In this document: positions 32,886-41,708 of the stretch, piece after piece
How positions within the stretch are numbered: position 1 is the first letter of the stretch
Layout: each line of letters begins with the position of its first letter
Origin: an uncultured Eubacteriales bacterium
GTDB taxonomy: Bacteria > Bacillota > Clostridia > Oscillospirales > Oscillospiraceae
Direction of reading: 5' to 3'
DNA: 64,000 nucleotides
Assembly (NCBI GenBank): GCA_900543625.1
Contig: UQSF01000001.1
Span: 62,001-126,000, forward strand
Translations under genes and position numbers: made by a program
Notes under the pieces: generated by a model
What the model saw: the letters and a program-made list of their open reading frames with translations, nothing else
What the model was told of the DNA's origin: nothing
Databases searched by the model: none

Positions 32886-32914
32886 TTTCTTTATTCATAA
32901 ATATATGATATAAT
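32886..32914 (+). promoter_or_regulatory. secA promoter
   Basis: Perfect TATAAT at 32909-32914; the -35 position reads TTTCTT, a weak match, at 17-nt spacing. Confidence 0.5.
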
Positions 32915-32946
32915 CCGGAATTACACTGGACAAGGAGTGTCAACAA

Positions 32947-35715
32947 ATGGGTTTTCTCAAAAAAATATTTGGTTCTCACAGCGACCATGAGCTCAAGCGG
33001 CTCTATCCGCTTGCTGATAAGATCGATGCCCTGTCGGACGAATACGCCGCGCTCACGGATGAGCAGCTGCGCGCCAAGACCGACGAATTCAAGCAGCGCT
33101 ACGCCGAAGGCGCGTCGCTCGACGACCTGCTGCCGGAGGCGTTTGCCACGGCACGCGAGGCCTCGTGGCGCGTGCTCGGCATGAAGCCGTTTCGCGTGCA
33201 GCTCATCGGCGGCATCGTGCTGCATCAGGGCCGCATCGCGGAGATGAAGACCGGCGAGGGCAAGACCCTCGTCGCCGTTCTGCCGGCCTACCTCAACGCG
33301 CTCACCGGTGAGGGCGTGCACATCGTCACCGTCAACGACTACCTCGCCCGCCGCGACAGTGAGTGGATGGGCAAGGTCTACCGCTTCCTCGGGCTGAGCG
33401 TCGGCCTGATCGTGCACGATATGTCGAGCGCCGAGCGCCAGCAGGCGTATGCCGCCGACATCACCTACGGCACGAACAACGAGATGGGCTTTGACTACCT
33501 GCGTGACAACATGGCCATCTACAAATCCCAGATGGTGCAGCGCGGCCACGCGTTCGCCATCGTTGACGAGGTGGACTCCATCCTCATCGACGAGGCGCGC
33601 ACGCCGCTCATCATCTCCGGTCAGGGTGATGAGAGCACCGACCTCTACCGTCAGGCGGAGAACTTTGCCGCCCGCCTCAAATGCAAGGCCTACGCCTCCA
33701 TCGACGACAAGGAAGAGGAGGACGAGGATCTTGACGCCGACTATGTCGTCGACGAGAAGGCGCGCACCGCGACGCTCACCGCCCGCGGCATCGCCAAGGC
33801 GGAGGCGGCCTTCGGACTGGAAAACCTCGCCGACATCGAAAATGCCACCCTCGTGCACCACATCGATCAGGCCATCCGCGCCCACGGCATCATGAAGCGC
33901 GACATTGACTACGTCGTCAAGGACGGCGAGGTCATCATCGTCGATGAATTCACTGGCCGCCTCATGCTCGGCCGCCGCTACAGCGACGGTCTGCATCAGG
34001 CCATCGAGGCCAAGGAGCACGTGCGTGTGCAGAGCGAGAACAAGACGCTCGCGACCATCACGTTCCAGAACTACTTCCGCCTCTATGGCAAGCTCTCCGG
34101 CATGACCGGCACGGCCATGACCGAGGAGGAGGAGTTTGCCGCCATCTACAATCTCGACATCATCGAGATCCCGACGAACAAGCCCGTCATCCGCATCGAC
34201 AACCCCGACGTCGTGTATAAAAACGAGGCCGGCAAGCTGCGCGCCATCATCGAGCAGATCCGCGTCTGCCACGAGAAGGGGCAGCCGGTGCTGGTCGGTA
34301 CGGTGTCGATCGAAAAGAGCGAGCAGCTGTCAAAGCTGCTGCGTAAGGCGGGCATCCCGCACAACGTCCTCAACGCCAAGCACCACGAGAAGGAGGCCGA
34401 GATCGTCGCGCAGGCCGGTAAGTTCGGCGCCGTCACGATCGCGACGAACATGGCCGGCCGCGGCACGGATATCATGCTCGGCGGCAACGCGGAGTATCTG
34501 GCCAAGGCGGACCTGCGCAAGGCGGGCTTCACCGAGGAGGTCATTGCCGAGGCCACCGGCTATGCCGAGACTGAGGATGAGGAGATCCTCAAGGCCCGCG
34601 CCCTGTTCGCCGAGCGCATGGCCGAGCACAAAAAGAGCATCGACGCCGAGGCCGACCGCGTGCGCGAGGCCGGCGGCCTGTATATCATCGGCACCGAGCG
34701 GCACGAGTCCCGCCGCATCGACAACCAGCTGCGCGGCCGTTCCGGCCGCCAGGGCGACCCCGGCGAGAGCCGCTTTTACATCGCGCTCACGGACGACGTC
34801 ATGCGTCTGTTCGGCTCCGAGCGGATGCAGAGCATGATGGAGACGCTGCGCGTCGACGAGGACACGCCGCTCGACCACAAGATGCTCTCCAACGCCATCG
34901 AGCAGGCACAGCGCACGGTCGAGAGCCGCAACTTCCAGGCACGTAAGAACGTGCTCGAATACGACGATGTCATGAACGTGCAGCGCAACGTCATCTATGA
35001 AGAGCGCCGCAAGGTGCTCGACGGCGAGGATCTGCAGGAGCATGTCCAGCACATGATCCGCACCGTTGTCACCGGCGAGATCGCCGCCGGCATGGCTGAG
35101 CATCACCCCGAAAACGACAAGGATCTGCAGGAGATCCTTGCGCCCATGGCAAAGCTCTTCCCGTGCGAGCTGCACTACACGGCGGATGAGCTGCGCAAGC
35201 TCACGCCCGACGCGCTCGCGGATGCGGTCTATGACTGCGCCATGAAAGCCTATGCCGCGCGCGAGGAGACCTTCGGCCTGCAGCCGGACGGAACGCCGCT
35301 CATGCGCGAGCTTGAGCGCGTGGTCATGCTGCGCGTGGTCGACGAATACTGGATGGATCACCTCGAGGCCATGGATGACCTGCGTCAGGGCATCGGCCTG
35401 CGCGCCTACGGCAACGTCAAACCGGTCGATGAGTATAAGCGCGCCGGCTTTGATATGTTCGATGAGATGGTCAACGGCATCCAGACCGAGACGGTGCGCC
35501 GCCTGTTCACGGTGCGCGTGCGCCGCGAGCAGAAGCTCGAGCGCAAGACCGTTGCCCGCGGCGCCGTGGCCAATGCCGGCGGGGACGACAGCGAGAAGAA
35601 GCGCCCCGTCCGCCGTACCAAGAAGCCCGGCCGCAACGACCCGTGCCCGTGCGGCAAGCTGCGTCCGAACGGTCTGCCCATGAAGTATAAAGACTGCTGC
35701 GGCAAGGATCAGTGA
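32947..35715 (+). CDS. secA: preprotein translocase ATPase SecA
   Basis: 922 residues. Motor of the Sec pathway, pushing unfolded proteins through SecYEG (SecY is encoded at 49522). Walker A is MKTGEGKTLVAV (about 101-112), Walker B VDEVDSILIDEART, with GGTDIMLGG-like ATNMAGRGTDI and QLRGRSGRQGD motifs in the second ATPase domain. A C-terminal zinc SEC-C motif, CPCGKLRPNGLPMKYKDCCG, ends the protein with an insert between the cysteine pairs compared with the usual CPCGSGKKYK. An acidic EEEDEDLD insert lies near 258. Confidence 0.98.
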   Translation: MGFLKKIFGSHSDHELKRLYPLADKIDALSDEYAALTDEQLRAKTDEFKQRYAEGASLDDLLPEAFATAREASWRVLGMKPFRVQLIGGIVLHQGRIAEMKTGEGKTLVAVLPAYLNALTGEGVHIVTVNDYLARRDSEWMGKVYRFLGLSVGLIVHDMSSAERQQAYAADITYGTNNEMGFDYLRDNMAIYKSQMVQRGHAFAIVDEVDSILIDEARTPLIISGQGDESTDLYRQAENFAARLKCKAYASIDDKEEEDEDLDADYVVDEKARTATLTARGIAKAEAAFGLENLADIENATLVHHIDQAIRAHGIMKRDIDYVVKDGEVIIVDEFTGRLMLGRRYSDGLHQAIEAKEHVRVQSENKTLATITFQNYFRLYGKLSGMTGTAMTEEEEFAAIYNLDIIEIPTNKPVIRIDNPDVVYKNEAGKLRAIIEQIRVCHEKGQPVLVGTVSIEKSEQLSKLLRKAGIPHNVLNAKHHEKEAEIVAQAGKFGAVTIATNMAGRGTDIMLGGNAEYLAKADLRKAGFTEEVIAEATGYAETEDEEILKARALFAERMAEHKKSIDAEADRVREAGGLYIIGTERHESRRIDNQLRGRSGRQGDPGESRFYIALTDDVMRLFGSERMQSMMETLRVDEDTPLDHKMLSNAIEQAQRTVESRNFQARKNVLEYDDVMNVQRNVIYEERRKVLDGEDLQEHVQHMIRTVVTGEIAAGMAEHHPENDKDLQEILAPMAKLFPCELHYTADELRKLTPDALADAVYDCAMKAYAAREETFGLQPDGTPLMRELERVVMLRVVDEYWMDHLEAMDDLRQGIGLRAYGNVKPVDEYKRAGFDMFDEMVNGIQTETVRRLFTVRVRREQKLERKTVARGAVANAGGDDSEKKRPVRRTKKPGRNDPCPCGKLRPNGLPMKYKDCCGKDQ

Positions 35716-36518
35716 TGCACGCAGAGATCACATTCCCGCTGCACGCACAGCGCGGCGCAGCGTATCTGACCGCGCCGAACATCCCGGCGCGCCATGCCTT
35801 TTCCACCCGCCTCGGCGGCGTGAGCACCGGCGTGCTCGAGAGCCTGAATCTCAGCGTCCGGCGCGGCGACACGCCGGAAAACGTGCGCGAAAACTGGCGG
35901 CGGCTCGGCGCTGCCGCCGGGCTTGAGCTCACGCGCGTAGTGTATGCGCAGCAGGTCCACAGCGCGGACGTGCGCATCGCGCACGCTGCCGACGCGCAGC
36001 CGCCGGAGCATGAGCCGCGCTTTACCTGCGACGGTTTTGTCACGAACGAGCCGGACGTCACGCTTGCGGTTTTTATGGCCGACTGCCTGCCCGCGCTGCT
36101 GCACGATCCCGCTGCCGGGGTCATCGGCGCGGTGCACTGCGGCTGGCGCGGCTCGGTGGCGGATATCCTCGGCGCTGCCGTCGCGCAGATGTGCGCCCTC
36201 GGCGCGCACCCGGAGGACATCCGCGCCGCCATCGGTCCGGGCATCGGCGCCTGCTGCTTCGAGGTCGGACCTGAGGTCGTCGCCGCGGCGGAAGCCCTGC
36301 TGCATGAGCCGCTCGGCGCGCTCGTGCGCCCGCGCGCGGACGGCAAGGCCCTGCTCGATCTCAAGGGCGTCAACGCCCGGAGACTTGCGCAGCTCGGCGT
36401 CCCGGCGGAGCAGATCGCCGTGTCGGACGCCTGCACCATGTGCCGGCCGGATGTGTTCTGGTCGCACCGCGCGACCGACGGCCGCCGCGGCGTGCAGGCC
36501 GCCGTCATCACCCTGTGA
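35715..36518 (+). CDS. pgeF: peptidoglycan editing factor PgeF (YfiH/laccase-domain)
   Basis: 267 residues. The multicopper-polyphenol-oxidase (DUF152) fold shows its three-ligand site: VVYAQQVHSADV (His), FMADCLPALLHD (Cys) and GAVHCGWRGSV (His). Members are purine nucleosidases/phosphorylases or the wall-editing factor PgeF; the laccase label is usually wrong. The ATG overlaps the secA stop (TGATG), so translation is coupled. Confidence 0.88.
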   Translation: MHAEITFPLHAQRGAAYLTAPNIPARHAFSTRLGGVSTGVLESLNLSVRRGDTPENVRENWRRLGAAAGLELTRVVYAQQVHSADVRIAHAADAQPPEHEPRFTCDGFVTNEPDVTLAVFMADCLPALLHDPAAGVIGAVHCGWRGSVADILGAAVAQMCALGAHPEDIRAAIGPGIGACCFEVGPEVVAAAEALLHEPLGALVRPRADGKALLDLKGVNARRLAQLGVPAEQIAVSDACTMCRPDVFWSHRATDGRRGVQAAVITL

Positions 36519-36534
36519 CCCAAGGGGGTAACCC

Positions 36535-38109
36535 ATGAAACATCTTCATCTGACCCGACTGCTGGCGTTCGCACTGGCGCTCACGCTGCTGCTCGGCTGC
36601 GCCGCCTGCGGCAAGGACGACGCGGACGATACCGGCGAGACCGTCGGCAAAAAGGACACGCAGACCGCCGTCGAGCTTGACGGAAAGTTCACGCTCAACT
36701 ACAGTGCGTCCGCCGGCATGAACCCGTACAAAACACAAAATACCGATAACCTCGCCATCTGCGGTCTCGTGTATGAGACGCTCACGCAGCTGTCCGACGC
36801 TTTTGAGGCCGAGCCCGGCCTGTTTACGGAGTGGAGCAGTGACGACGGCGAGACATGGACGTTCACCGTCGATACCGAGCGCGCCTTTCACGACGGGCAC
36901 AAGCTCACCGCACAGGACGCGGCCTATTCCATTCGCACCGCCATGTCCTCGAGCCTCTATGCCGGCCGCCTGAGTGCGGTCAAGGAGGTCAAGGACAATG
37001 ACGACGGTACGGTCACTGTTACGCTCTCGCGCGCGAATACGCAGTTTCCGGCGCTGCTGAACATCCCTGTCATTGAAAACGACGCCGGCGACAGCGCCTA
37101 TCCGTGCGGCACGGGGCTGTACACGTATGCCGCCGACCATCAGAGCCTCACCGTGGCGGCCGACCATCCGGATGCCGACAAGGCGCCGGTCGAGGCGTTT
37201 TACCTCGCCGAGTACAAGTCGGTCGAGGAGATCACCTCTGCGTTTGACAACGGAGAGCTCGACCTTGCGCTCAGCGACCCGAGCTCCGGCACGGACCTGA
37301 CCTTTTCGACCCAGAGCGACCAGCGCCAGTATGCCACGACGAACCTGCAGTACATTGGCTTCAACACCAACAGCAGCTTTTTCATGACCGCGCGCTACCG
37401 CCAGCCGTTCAACTATGTGGTCGACCGTGCGTTTGCCGTCGCGCTGCTGCATGACTGCGCCGTTGCGAGCGCGCTGCCCATCCACCCGGCGAGCACGCTC
37501 TTTGACAGCTCCCTCAACGAATCGCTGGCCTACGATCTGGACAAGGCAAAAAAGATGCTCGACGACCTGAAGATCGTCGACTATGACGGCGACGGCGAGC
37601 GTGAGTATATGCCAGACGGCTCGTCGCCGCTCGACATCAGCCTCTCGCTCATCGTCTATGCCGACAGCACGTTCAAGGTCAGCATGGCCAACAAGATCGC
37701 GGCTGACCTCACGAGCATCGGCATCCCCGTAAAGGTGCGCGAAATGAGCTGGGACAACTATCAGGCTGCGCTCAAGGGCGGCAAATATGATCTGTACTAC
37801 GGTGAGGTCGCGCTCCCGGCGGACTTCGATCTCTCGGCGCTGCTCAAATCCGGCGGCGCGCTCAACTACGGCGGCATCTCGACCGGCACGTATGCCGATG
37901 TCATCAGCGCCTATCTCGCCGCCCCGGACACCGGCCGTGCCGCGGCCTGCCGCACCATGCTGCAGACGATCTCGGACACGGCACCCATCGTGCCCATCTG
38001 CTTTGAAAAGCACTGCCTGTATGTGCATCGCGGTGCCGTCGGCGGCTTTTCTCCCACAAAGTACAACATTTTCCGCAACATCACGGATTGGAAGATCAGT
38101 CAGGCATGA
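36535..38109 (+). CDS. peptide-type ABC substrate-binding lipoprotein (SBP_bac_5)
   Basis: 524 residues. Lipobox LLGC at Cys22 (a second Cys at 25), then an acidic linker and the family-5 fold: GLVYETLTQL, WTFTVDTERAFHDGHKLTAQDAAYS, YCGTGLYT-like PCGTGLYTY and the C-terminal PICFEKHCLYVHR. It would capture peptides, nickel or similar ligands. No permease or ATPase lies nearby, so it must serve a transporter encoded elsewhere or a non-transport role. It sits 16 nt after pgeF, and its stop overlaps the gtrA start. Confidence 0.9.
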   Translation: MKHLHLTRLLAFALALTLLLGCAACGKDDADDTGETVGKKDTQTAVELDGKFTLNYSASAGMNPYKTQNTDNLAICGLVYETLTQLSDAFEAEPGLFTEWSSDDGETWTFTVDTERAFHDGHKLTAQDAAYSIRTAMSSSLYAGRLSAVKEVKDNDDGTVTVTLSRANTQFPALLNIPVIENDAGDSAYPCGTGLYTYAADHQSLTVAADHPDADKAPVEAFYLAEYKSVEEITSAFDNGELDLALSDPSSGTDLTFSTQSDQRQYATTNLQYIGFNTNSSFFMTARYRQPFNYVVDRAFAVALLHDCAVASALPIHPASTLFDSSLNESLAYDLDKAKKMLDDLKIVDYDGDGEREYMPDGSSPLDISLSLIVYADSTFKVSMANKIAADLTSIGIPVKVREMSWDNYQAALKGGKYDLYYGEVALPADFDLSALLKSGGALNYGGISTGTYADVISAYLAAPDTGRAAACRTMLQTISDTAPIVPICFEKHCLYVHRGAVGGFSPTKYNIFRNITDWKISQA

Positions 38110-38546
38110 AACACGAGTGGATCGCACGCGCCAAGCGCTTTGCTACCTATGCGCTTGTCGGCTGCTTCGACACGGGCATGGACTGGGTGGCGTTTACGAC
38201 CGCACATGAGCTGCTGCATTTCACGCCCATGCTCTGTCAGGCGATCGGCTATGCCGTCGGCACGGTCTGCAGCTATTTTCTCAACGGGCGCATCACCTTC
38301 CGCGACGGGCACATCGCCCGCTGGCGGCAGTGTGCGCGCTTTGTGGCGTGGAACGTGGTGTCCCTCGTGCTCAGCGAGGTGATGATCGGCCTGCTGACGC
38401 ATTTCGGCATCAATCCGTACCTTGCCAAGGTCGGCGTCACGCTCGAGGTCGCGCTGCTGAATTACTTCGGCTATAAGTATATTGTGTTCGCAGTCCCAAA
38501 AGAAACGGAAGGAGAGCAGGATCATGACAGATCGTCAGTTGATTAA
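38106..38546 (+). CDS. GtrA family membrane protein
   Basis: 146 residues with four membrane segments, full length for GtrA (PF04138). Family hallmarks FATYALVGCFDTGMDW, VCSYFLNGRITF and LNYFGYKYIVF are present. GtrA proteins are thought to move lipid-linked sugars across the membrane for wall or O-antigen decoration. The ATG overlaps the previous stop (ATGA). Confidence 0.88.
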   Translation: MKHEWIARAKRFATYALVGCFDTGMDWVAFTTAHELLHFTPMLCQAIGYAVGTVCSYFLNGRITFRDGHIARWRQCARFVAWNVVSLVLSEVMIGLLTHFGINPYLAKVGVTLEVALLNYFGYKYIVFAVPKETEGEQDHDRSSVD

Positions 38547-38904
38547 TCTGGCCGTGCAGGCCTCCCGCAATGCCTATGTCCCGTATTCCCATTTTGCCGT
38601 CGGCGCCGCGCTCGAGTGCCGCGACGGTACGGTCTTTACCGGATGCAACGTGGAAAATGCCGCCCTCGGCAGCACCATCTGCGCCGAGCGCACTGCCGCG
38701 TGCAAGGCCGTCAGCGAGGGACACCGCGACTTCGTGCGCATCGCTGTCTACGGTGACGGGGAGCACTACTGCTACCCCTGCGGCGCGTGCCGGCAGTTTC
38801 TGGCGGAGTTCGCGCCCGATATGGAGGTGCTGTCCGTCATGGGCGGCGGACGCTATGTCAGCAACCGCCTGAGCGAGCTCATGCCCTATACCTTTAATTA
38901 TTAA
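38524..38904 (+). CDS. cdd: cytidine deaminase
   Basis: 126 residues, normal for the tetrameric form. Converts cytidine and deoxycytidine to uridine forms in salvage. Zinc ligands and the proton shuttle are in TGCNVENAALGSTICAERTA (C53, E67) and PCGACRQFLAEF. It overlaps the gtrA end by 23 nt, with AGGAGAG at 7 nt. Confidence 0.96.
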   Translation: MTDRQLINLAVQASRNAYVPYSHFAVGAALECRDGTVFTGCNVENAALGSTICAERTAACKAVSEGHRDFVRIAVYGDGEHYCYPCGACRQFLAEFAPDMEVLSVMGGGRYVSNRLSELMPYTFNY

Positions 38905-38914
38905 AGGGTGCGCC

Positions 38915-39199
38915 ATGGAACTGGAACAACTGCGCATCTTTTGCGCCGTCGCTGCCTGCCGCAGCTTCACACGCGCGGCCAAGGAGCTCTTTGTCAGCCA
39001 CTCGACGACCAGCCGCGCCGTGACTGCCCTCGAGCGGGAGCTCGGCGTGCCGCTGCTCACGCGCGACCGGCACACCGTTGCGCTCACGGGCGCAGGCGCG
39101 GTGCTTCTGACCGGTGCGGAGGCGCTTTTGCGCGACGCGGACGCGCTCGCGGACGCCGTGCGCGCAGCGGCGGAGCCGTCGGAAACGGCGGAAAAATGA
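38915..39199 (+). CDS. LysR-type HTH domain protein without effector domain
   Basis: 94 residues consisting of the LysR winged helix only (LEQLRIFCAVAACRSFTRAAKELFVSHSTTSRAVTALERELGVPLLTRDRHTVALT) plus a short helix. The co-inducer domain of ~200 residues is absent; the frame ends in an ordinary stop with no LysR-like sequence after it. It may be a truncated regulator or a stand-alone DNA-binding protein. Ten nt after cdd, just before the S10 operon promoter. Confidence 0.82.
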   Translation: MELEQLRIFCAVAACRSFTRAAKELFVSHSTTSRAVTALERELGVPLLTRDRHTVALTGAGAVLLTGAEALLRDADALADAVRAAAEPSETAEK

Positions 39200-39247
39200 A
39201 TTGGTCGGACTGCACAAACTTTTTTGTGAATTTTCTACATTTCGGTG

Positions 39248-39278
39248 AAAAACCCTCTTGACATACGAGAGGGTTTTT
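39248..39278 (+). terminator. terminator that contains the S10 promoter -35 box
   Basis: Perfect 11-bp stem AAAAACCCTCT/AGAGGGTTTTT with a 9-nt loop. It ends the secA-lysR transcript. The TTGACA of the next promoter starts at the last stem base and fills the loop. Confidence 0.85.
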
Positions 39279-39286
39279 GCTATTCT
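39258..39286 (+). promoter_or_regulatory. S10 operon promoter
   Basis: Consensus TTGACA and TATTCT with 17-nt spacing. The transcript would start near 39293. Confidence 0.82.
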
Positions 39287-39292
39287 TAGGGA

Positions 39293-39577
39293 GCGCCTGT
39301 GCGGAAACAGGTGCATTCTGCGATGAAGCGGGAGATTGCGGAGCTGATCTCCGGTAACTTCCGTGGAGTATGTCCGCTGCCGCGCCTTTGCACGGCAGAC
39401 AATCGGGCGGTTGAGTCAGCCAGCACCAGCGTATATCACCTGCACGGCTGCATACCGGCGAGAGCCGGTTTGTTTTTCGGGCAGGGTTTGATACGCACGG
39501 AACGGTGTATGGCGATCTCATCCGTGCGAACCGGCGGAGCCAATGCCGCCCAAAAAATTCGTAACGGAGGAAACAAC
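39293..39577 (+). promoter_or_regulatory. S10 operon leader, 285 nt
   Basis: A long untranslated leader without a convincing gene. Hairpins visible include GCGCCTGTG...CAGGTGC near the start, GATCTCCGGTAACTTCCGTGGAG near 39350 and CCGGCGAGAGCCGG near 39458-39471, the last followed by a T-rich stretch. An autoregulatory site for a ribosomal protein (L4 in other bacteria) is plausible but not shown. Confidence 0.5.
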
Positions 39578-39898
39578 ATGGCAACCACGAGCAACAAGAA
39601 AATGATCCGTATCCGCCTCAAGGCCTACGATCACCAGCTGATCGACAAGGCGGCGGAGAAGATCGTCGAAACCGCGAAGCGCACTGACGCGAAGGTCTCC
39701 GGCCCCATTCCGCTGCCGACCAAGACTGAGATCGTCACCATCCTGCGTGCTGTTCATAAGTATAAGGACAGCCGTGAGCAGTTTGAGCGCCGCACCCACA
39801 AGCGCCTGATCGACATCATGAACCCGACCCAGAAGACGGTCGAGGCTCTGATGAATCTGGAGCTGCCGGCCGGTGTCGAGATCGACATCAAGCTGTAA
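39578..39898 (+). CDS. rpsJ: 30S ribosomal protein S10
   Basis: 106 residues (IRIRLKAYDHQLIDKAAEKIV; GPIPLPTKTEIVTILRA; HKRLIDI). Also acts as NusE in antitermination. First gene of the supercluster. The start is the ATG behind GGAGG at 7 nt; upstream in-frame sequence is leader. Confidence 0.98.
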   Translation: MATTSNKKMIRIRLKAYDHQLIDKAAEKIVETAKRTDAKVSGPIPLPTKTEIVTILRAVHKYKDSREQFERRTHKRLIDIMNPTQKTVEALMNLELPAGVEIDIKL

Positions 39899-40035
39899 GC
39901 ACACCCCGTTAACCCTGCGCGAGAGCGCATATTTACAAACCCGAAGTCCGCAGCTTGCGTGTGCGGACGGGTCAAGTCAGCAGCCTCTGGCCATGAGCTA
40001 AGCGAGCTGACCAATAACCTGAAGGAGGAACATGT
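39899..40035 (+). other. 137-nt rpsJ-rplC spacer with hairpins
   Basis: Longer than usual for these neighbours. Contains a 7-bp hairpin GTCCGCA/TGCGGAC (near 39947-39969) and a wider GGTCA/TGACC pairing near 39969-40013, just before the rplC ribosome site. No T-run, so regulatory rather than terminating, if functional. Confidence 0.4.
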
Positions 40036-40755
40036 ATGAAAACAGCCATCATCGGTAAAAAGGTCGGCATGACGCAGATCTTCGATGAAGCAGGCAAGGT
40101 CGTCCCCGTCACCGTGATCGAGGCAGGCCCCTGCACGGTCACCGGCAAGATGACCAAGGAAAAGGAAGGCTATGAAGCCGTCCAGCTCGGCTACGAGGAC
40201 GTCGCCGAGAAGAAGCTGACCAAGCCCGAGAAGGGCCACCTGGACAAGGCGGGCGTCGGCTATAAGAAGCACCTCAAAGAGTTCCGTCTCGAGGACTGCG
40301 CCTCTGTCAATGTGGGCGATGTCATCAAGGCCGACACCTTCAAGGAAGGCGACAAGGTCGACATCACCGGCATCAGCAAGGGCCACGGCTACGCCGGCGT
40401 CATCAAGCGCTTCGGCCAGGGCCGTACCCCGACCTCCCACGGCGGCGGCCCTGTGCACCGTCACGCCGGCTCCATGGGCTCGAGCACCGATCCTTCCCGT
40501 ATCTTCCCGGGCAAGAAGCAGGCCGGCCACATGGGCGTGGATCAGGTCACCGTCCAGAACCTCGACGTGGTCAAGGTCGATCCCGAGCTCAACATGATCG
40601 TTGTGCGCGGCGCGATCCCCGGCCCGAAGGGCGGCATTGTCTATATCAAGAGCACCGTTAAGAAGCTGGTCGTCAAGAAGGGCGAAGCCGGCGTCAGCAC
40701 CAACCCGCAGAAGGCCTCCGGTCGTAACCCGCAGAAGGCTTCTGCAAGAAAGTAA
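40036..40755 (+). CDS. rplC: 50S ribosomal protein L3
   Basis: 239 residues, about 30 more than E. coli L3. The start MKTAIIGKKVGMTQIFDEAG and the GRTPTSHGGGPVHRHAGSMG loop near the peptidyl transferase centre are typical. The C-terminal ~25 residues are a lysine-rich tail with the repeated unit NPQKASGR/NPQKASAR. Confidence 0.98.
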   Translation: MKTAIIGKKVGMTQIFDEAGKVVPVTVIEAGPCTVTGKMTKEKEGYEAVQLGYEDVAEKKLTKPEKGHLDKAGVGYKKHLKEFRLEDCASVNVGDVIKADTFKEGDKVDITGISKGHGYAGVIKRFGQGRTPTSHGGGPVHRHAGSMGSSTDPSRIFPGKKQAGHMGVDQVTVQNLDVVKVDPELNMIVVRGAIPGPKGGIVYIKSTVKKLVVKKGEAGVSTNPQKASGRNPQKASARK

Positions 40756-40773
40756 GGAAGGGAGAGAGCGAAT

Positions 40774-41397
40774 ATGCCTACTGCTAAGTTGTTTAATATG
40801 GCCGGCGATCAGGTCGGCGAAGTGGCGCTCTCCGAAGCCGTTTTCGGTGTTGAGCCCAACGAGTCCGTTCTGCACGACTCCGTGAAGAACCACCTGGCCA
40901 ACTGCCGTCAGGGCACGCAGAGTGCGCTGACCAAGGGCGAGGTTTCCTACACCACCGCAAAGCCCTGGCGCCAGAAGGGCACCGGCCGTGCACGCGCCGG
41001 CTACAAGGGCAGCCCGGTGTGGACCCACGGCGGCGTCGCGTTTGCGCCGAAGCCGCGTGATTACAGCTACGTGCTCAACAAGAAGGTCAAGAGACTGGCC
41101 CTCAAGAGCGCGCTGAGCGCCAAGGCCGCCGCCGGCGAGATCCTCGTCGTGGACGGTCTGGCTGTTGAGGAGATCAAGACCGCCCCTGTCAAGGCGTTCC
41201 TGACCAAGATCGGCGCCGAAGGCAAGGCTCTGCTCGTGACCGAGCAGGTTGACGAGAAGGTCGTCAAGAGCTCTCGCAACATCCCCGGCGTGAGCAGCAC
41301 CATCGCCACCATCCTCAGCCCCTACATGATCCTGACGCACCGCGTCCTGGTCGTTGACAAGGCTGCGCTCCAGAAAATCGAGGAGGTGTACGCATAA
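40774..41397 (+). CDS. rplD: 50S ribosomal protein L4
   Basis: 207 residues, with the exit-tunnel loop WRQKGTGRARAGYKGSPVWTHGG near 66-88. Binds 23S rRNA and, in some bacteria, represses the S10 operon. Its stop overlaps the rplW start (TAATG). Confidence 0.98.
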   Translation: MPTAKLFNMAGDQVGEVALSEAVFGVEPNESVLHDSVKNHLANCRQGTQSALTKGEVSYTTAKPWRQKGTGRARAGYKGSPVWTHGGVAFAPKPRDYSYVLNKKVKRLALKSALSAKAAAGEILVVDGLAVEEIKTAPVKAFLTKIGAEGKALLVTEQVDEKVVKSSRNIPGVSSTIATILSPYMILTHRVLVVDKAALQKIEEVYA

Positions 41398-41693
41398 TGA
41401 GAACCGCTTACGATGTCATTATCCGTCCCATCATCACCGAGCAGTCCATGGAAGACCTCGACATCAAAAAGTACGTGTTTGAAGTCGCCAAGGACGCCGG
41501 CAAGGTCGAGATCAAAAAGGCCATCGAGGAGATCTTCGACGTGAAGGTCATCAAGGTCACCACCACGACGATCCACGCCAAGGAGAAGCGCGTCGGCGCC
41601 AATCCGTCCGGCATGACTGCCACCCGCAAGAAGGCCGTTGTGAAACTGTCCGCTGATTCGAAGAACATCGAGATCTTCGAGGGCATGGTGTAA
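41397..41693 (+). CDS. rplW: 50S ribosomal protein L23
   Basis: 98 residues (DVIIRPIITEQSM; KIEIKKAIEEIFDVKV-type core). Lines the tunnel exit and docks SRP and trigger factor. ATG overlaps the rplD stop. Confidence 0.98.
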   Translation: MRTAYDVIIRPIITEQSMEDLDIKKYVFEVAKDAGKVEIKKAIEEIFDVKVIKVTTTTIHAKEKRVGANPSGMTATRKKAVVKLSADSKNIEIFEGMV

Positions 41694-41708
41694 GGGAGGA
41701 ATTGAACA

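Noticed and set aside
35715..36518. Annotation as a laccase
   Set aside because: This family (DUF152/YfiH) does not contain the multicopper oxidase copper sites; the wall-editing/nucleoside role fits better.
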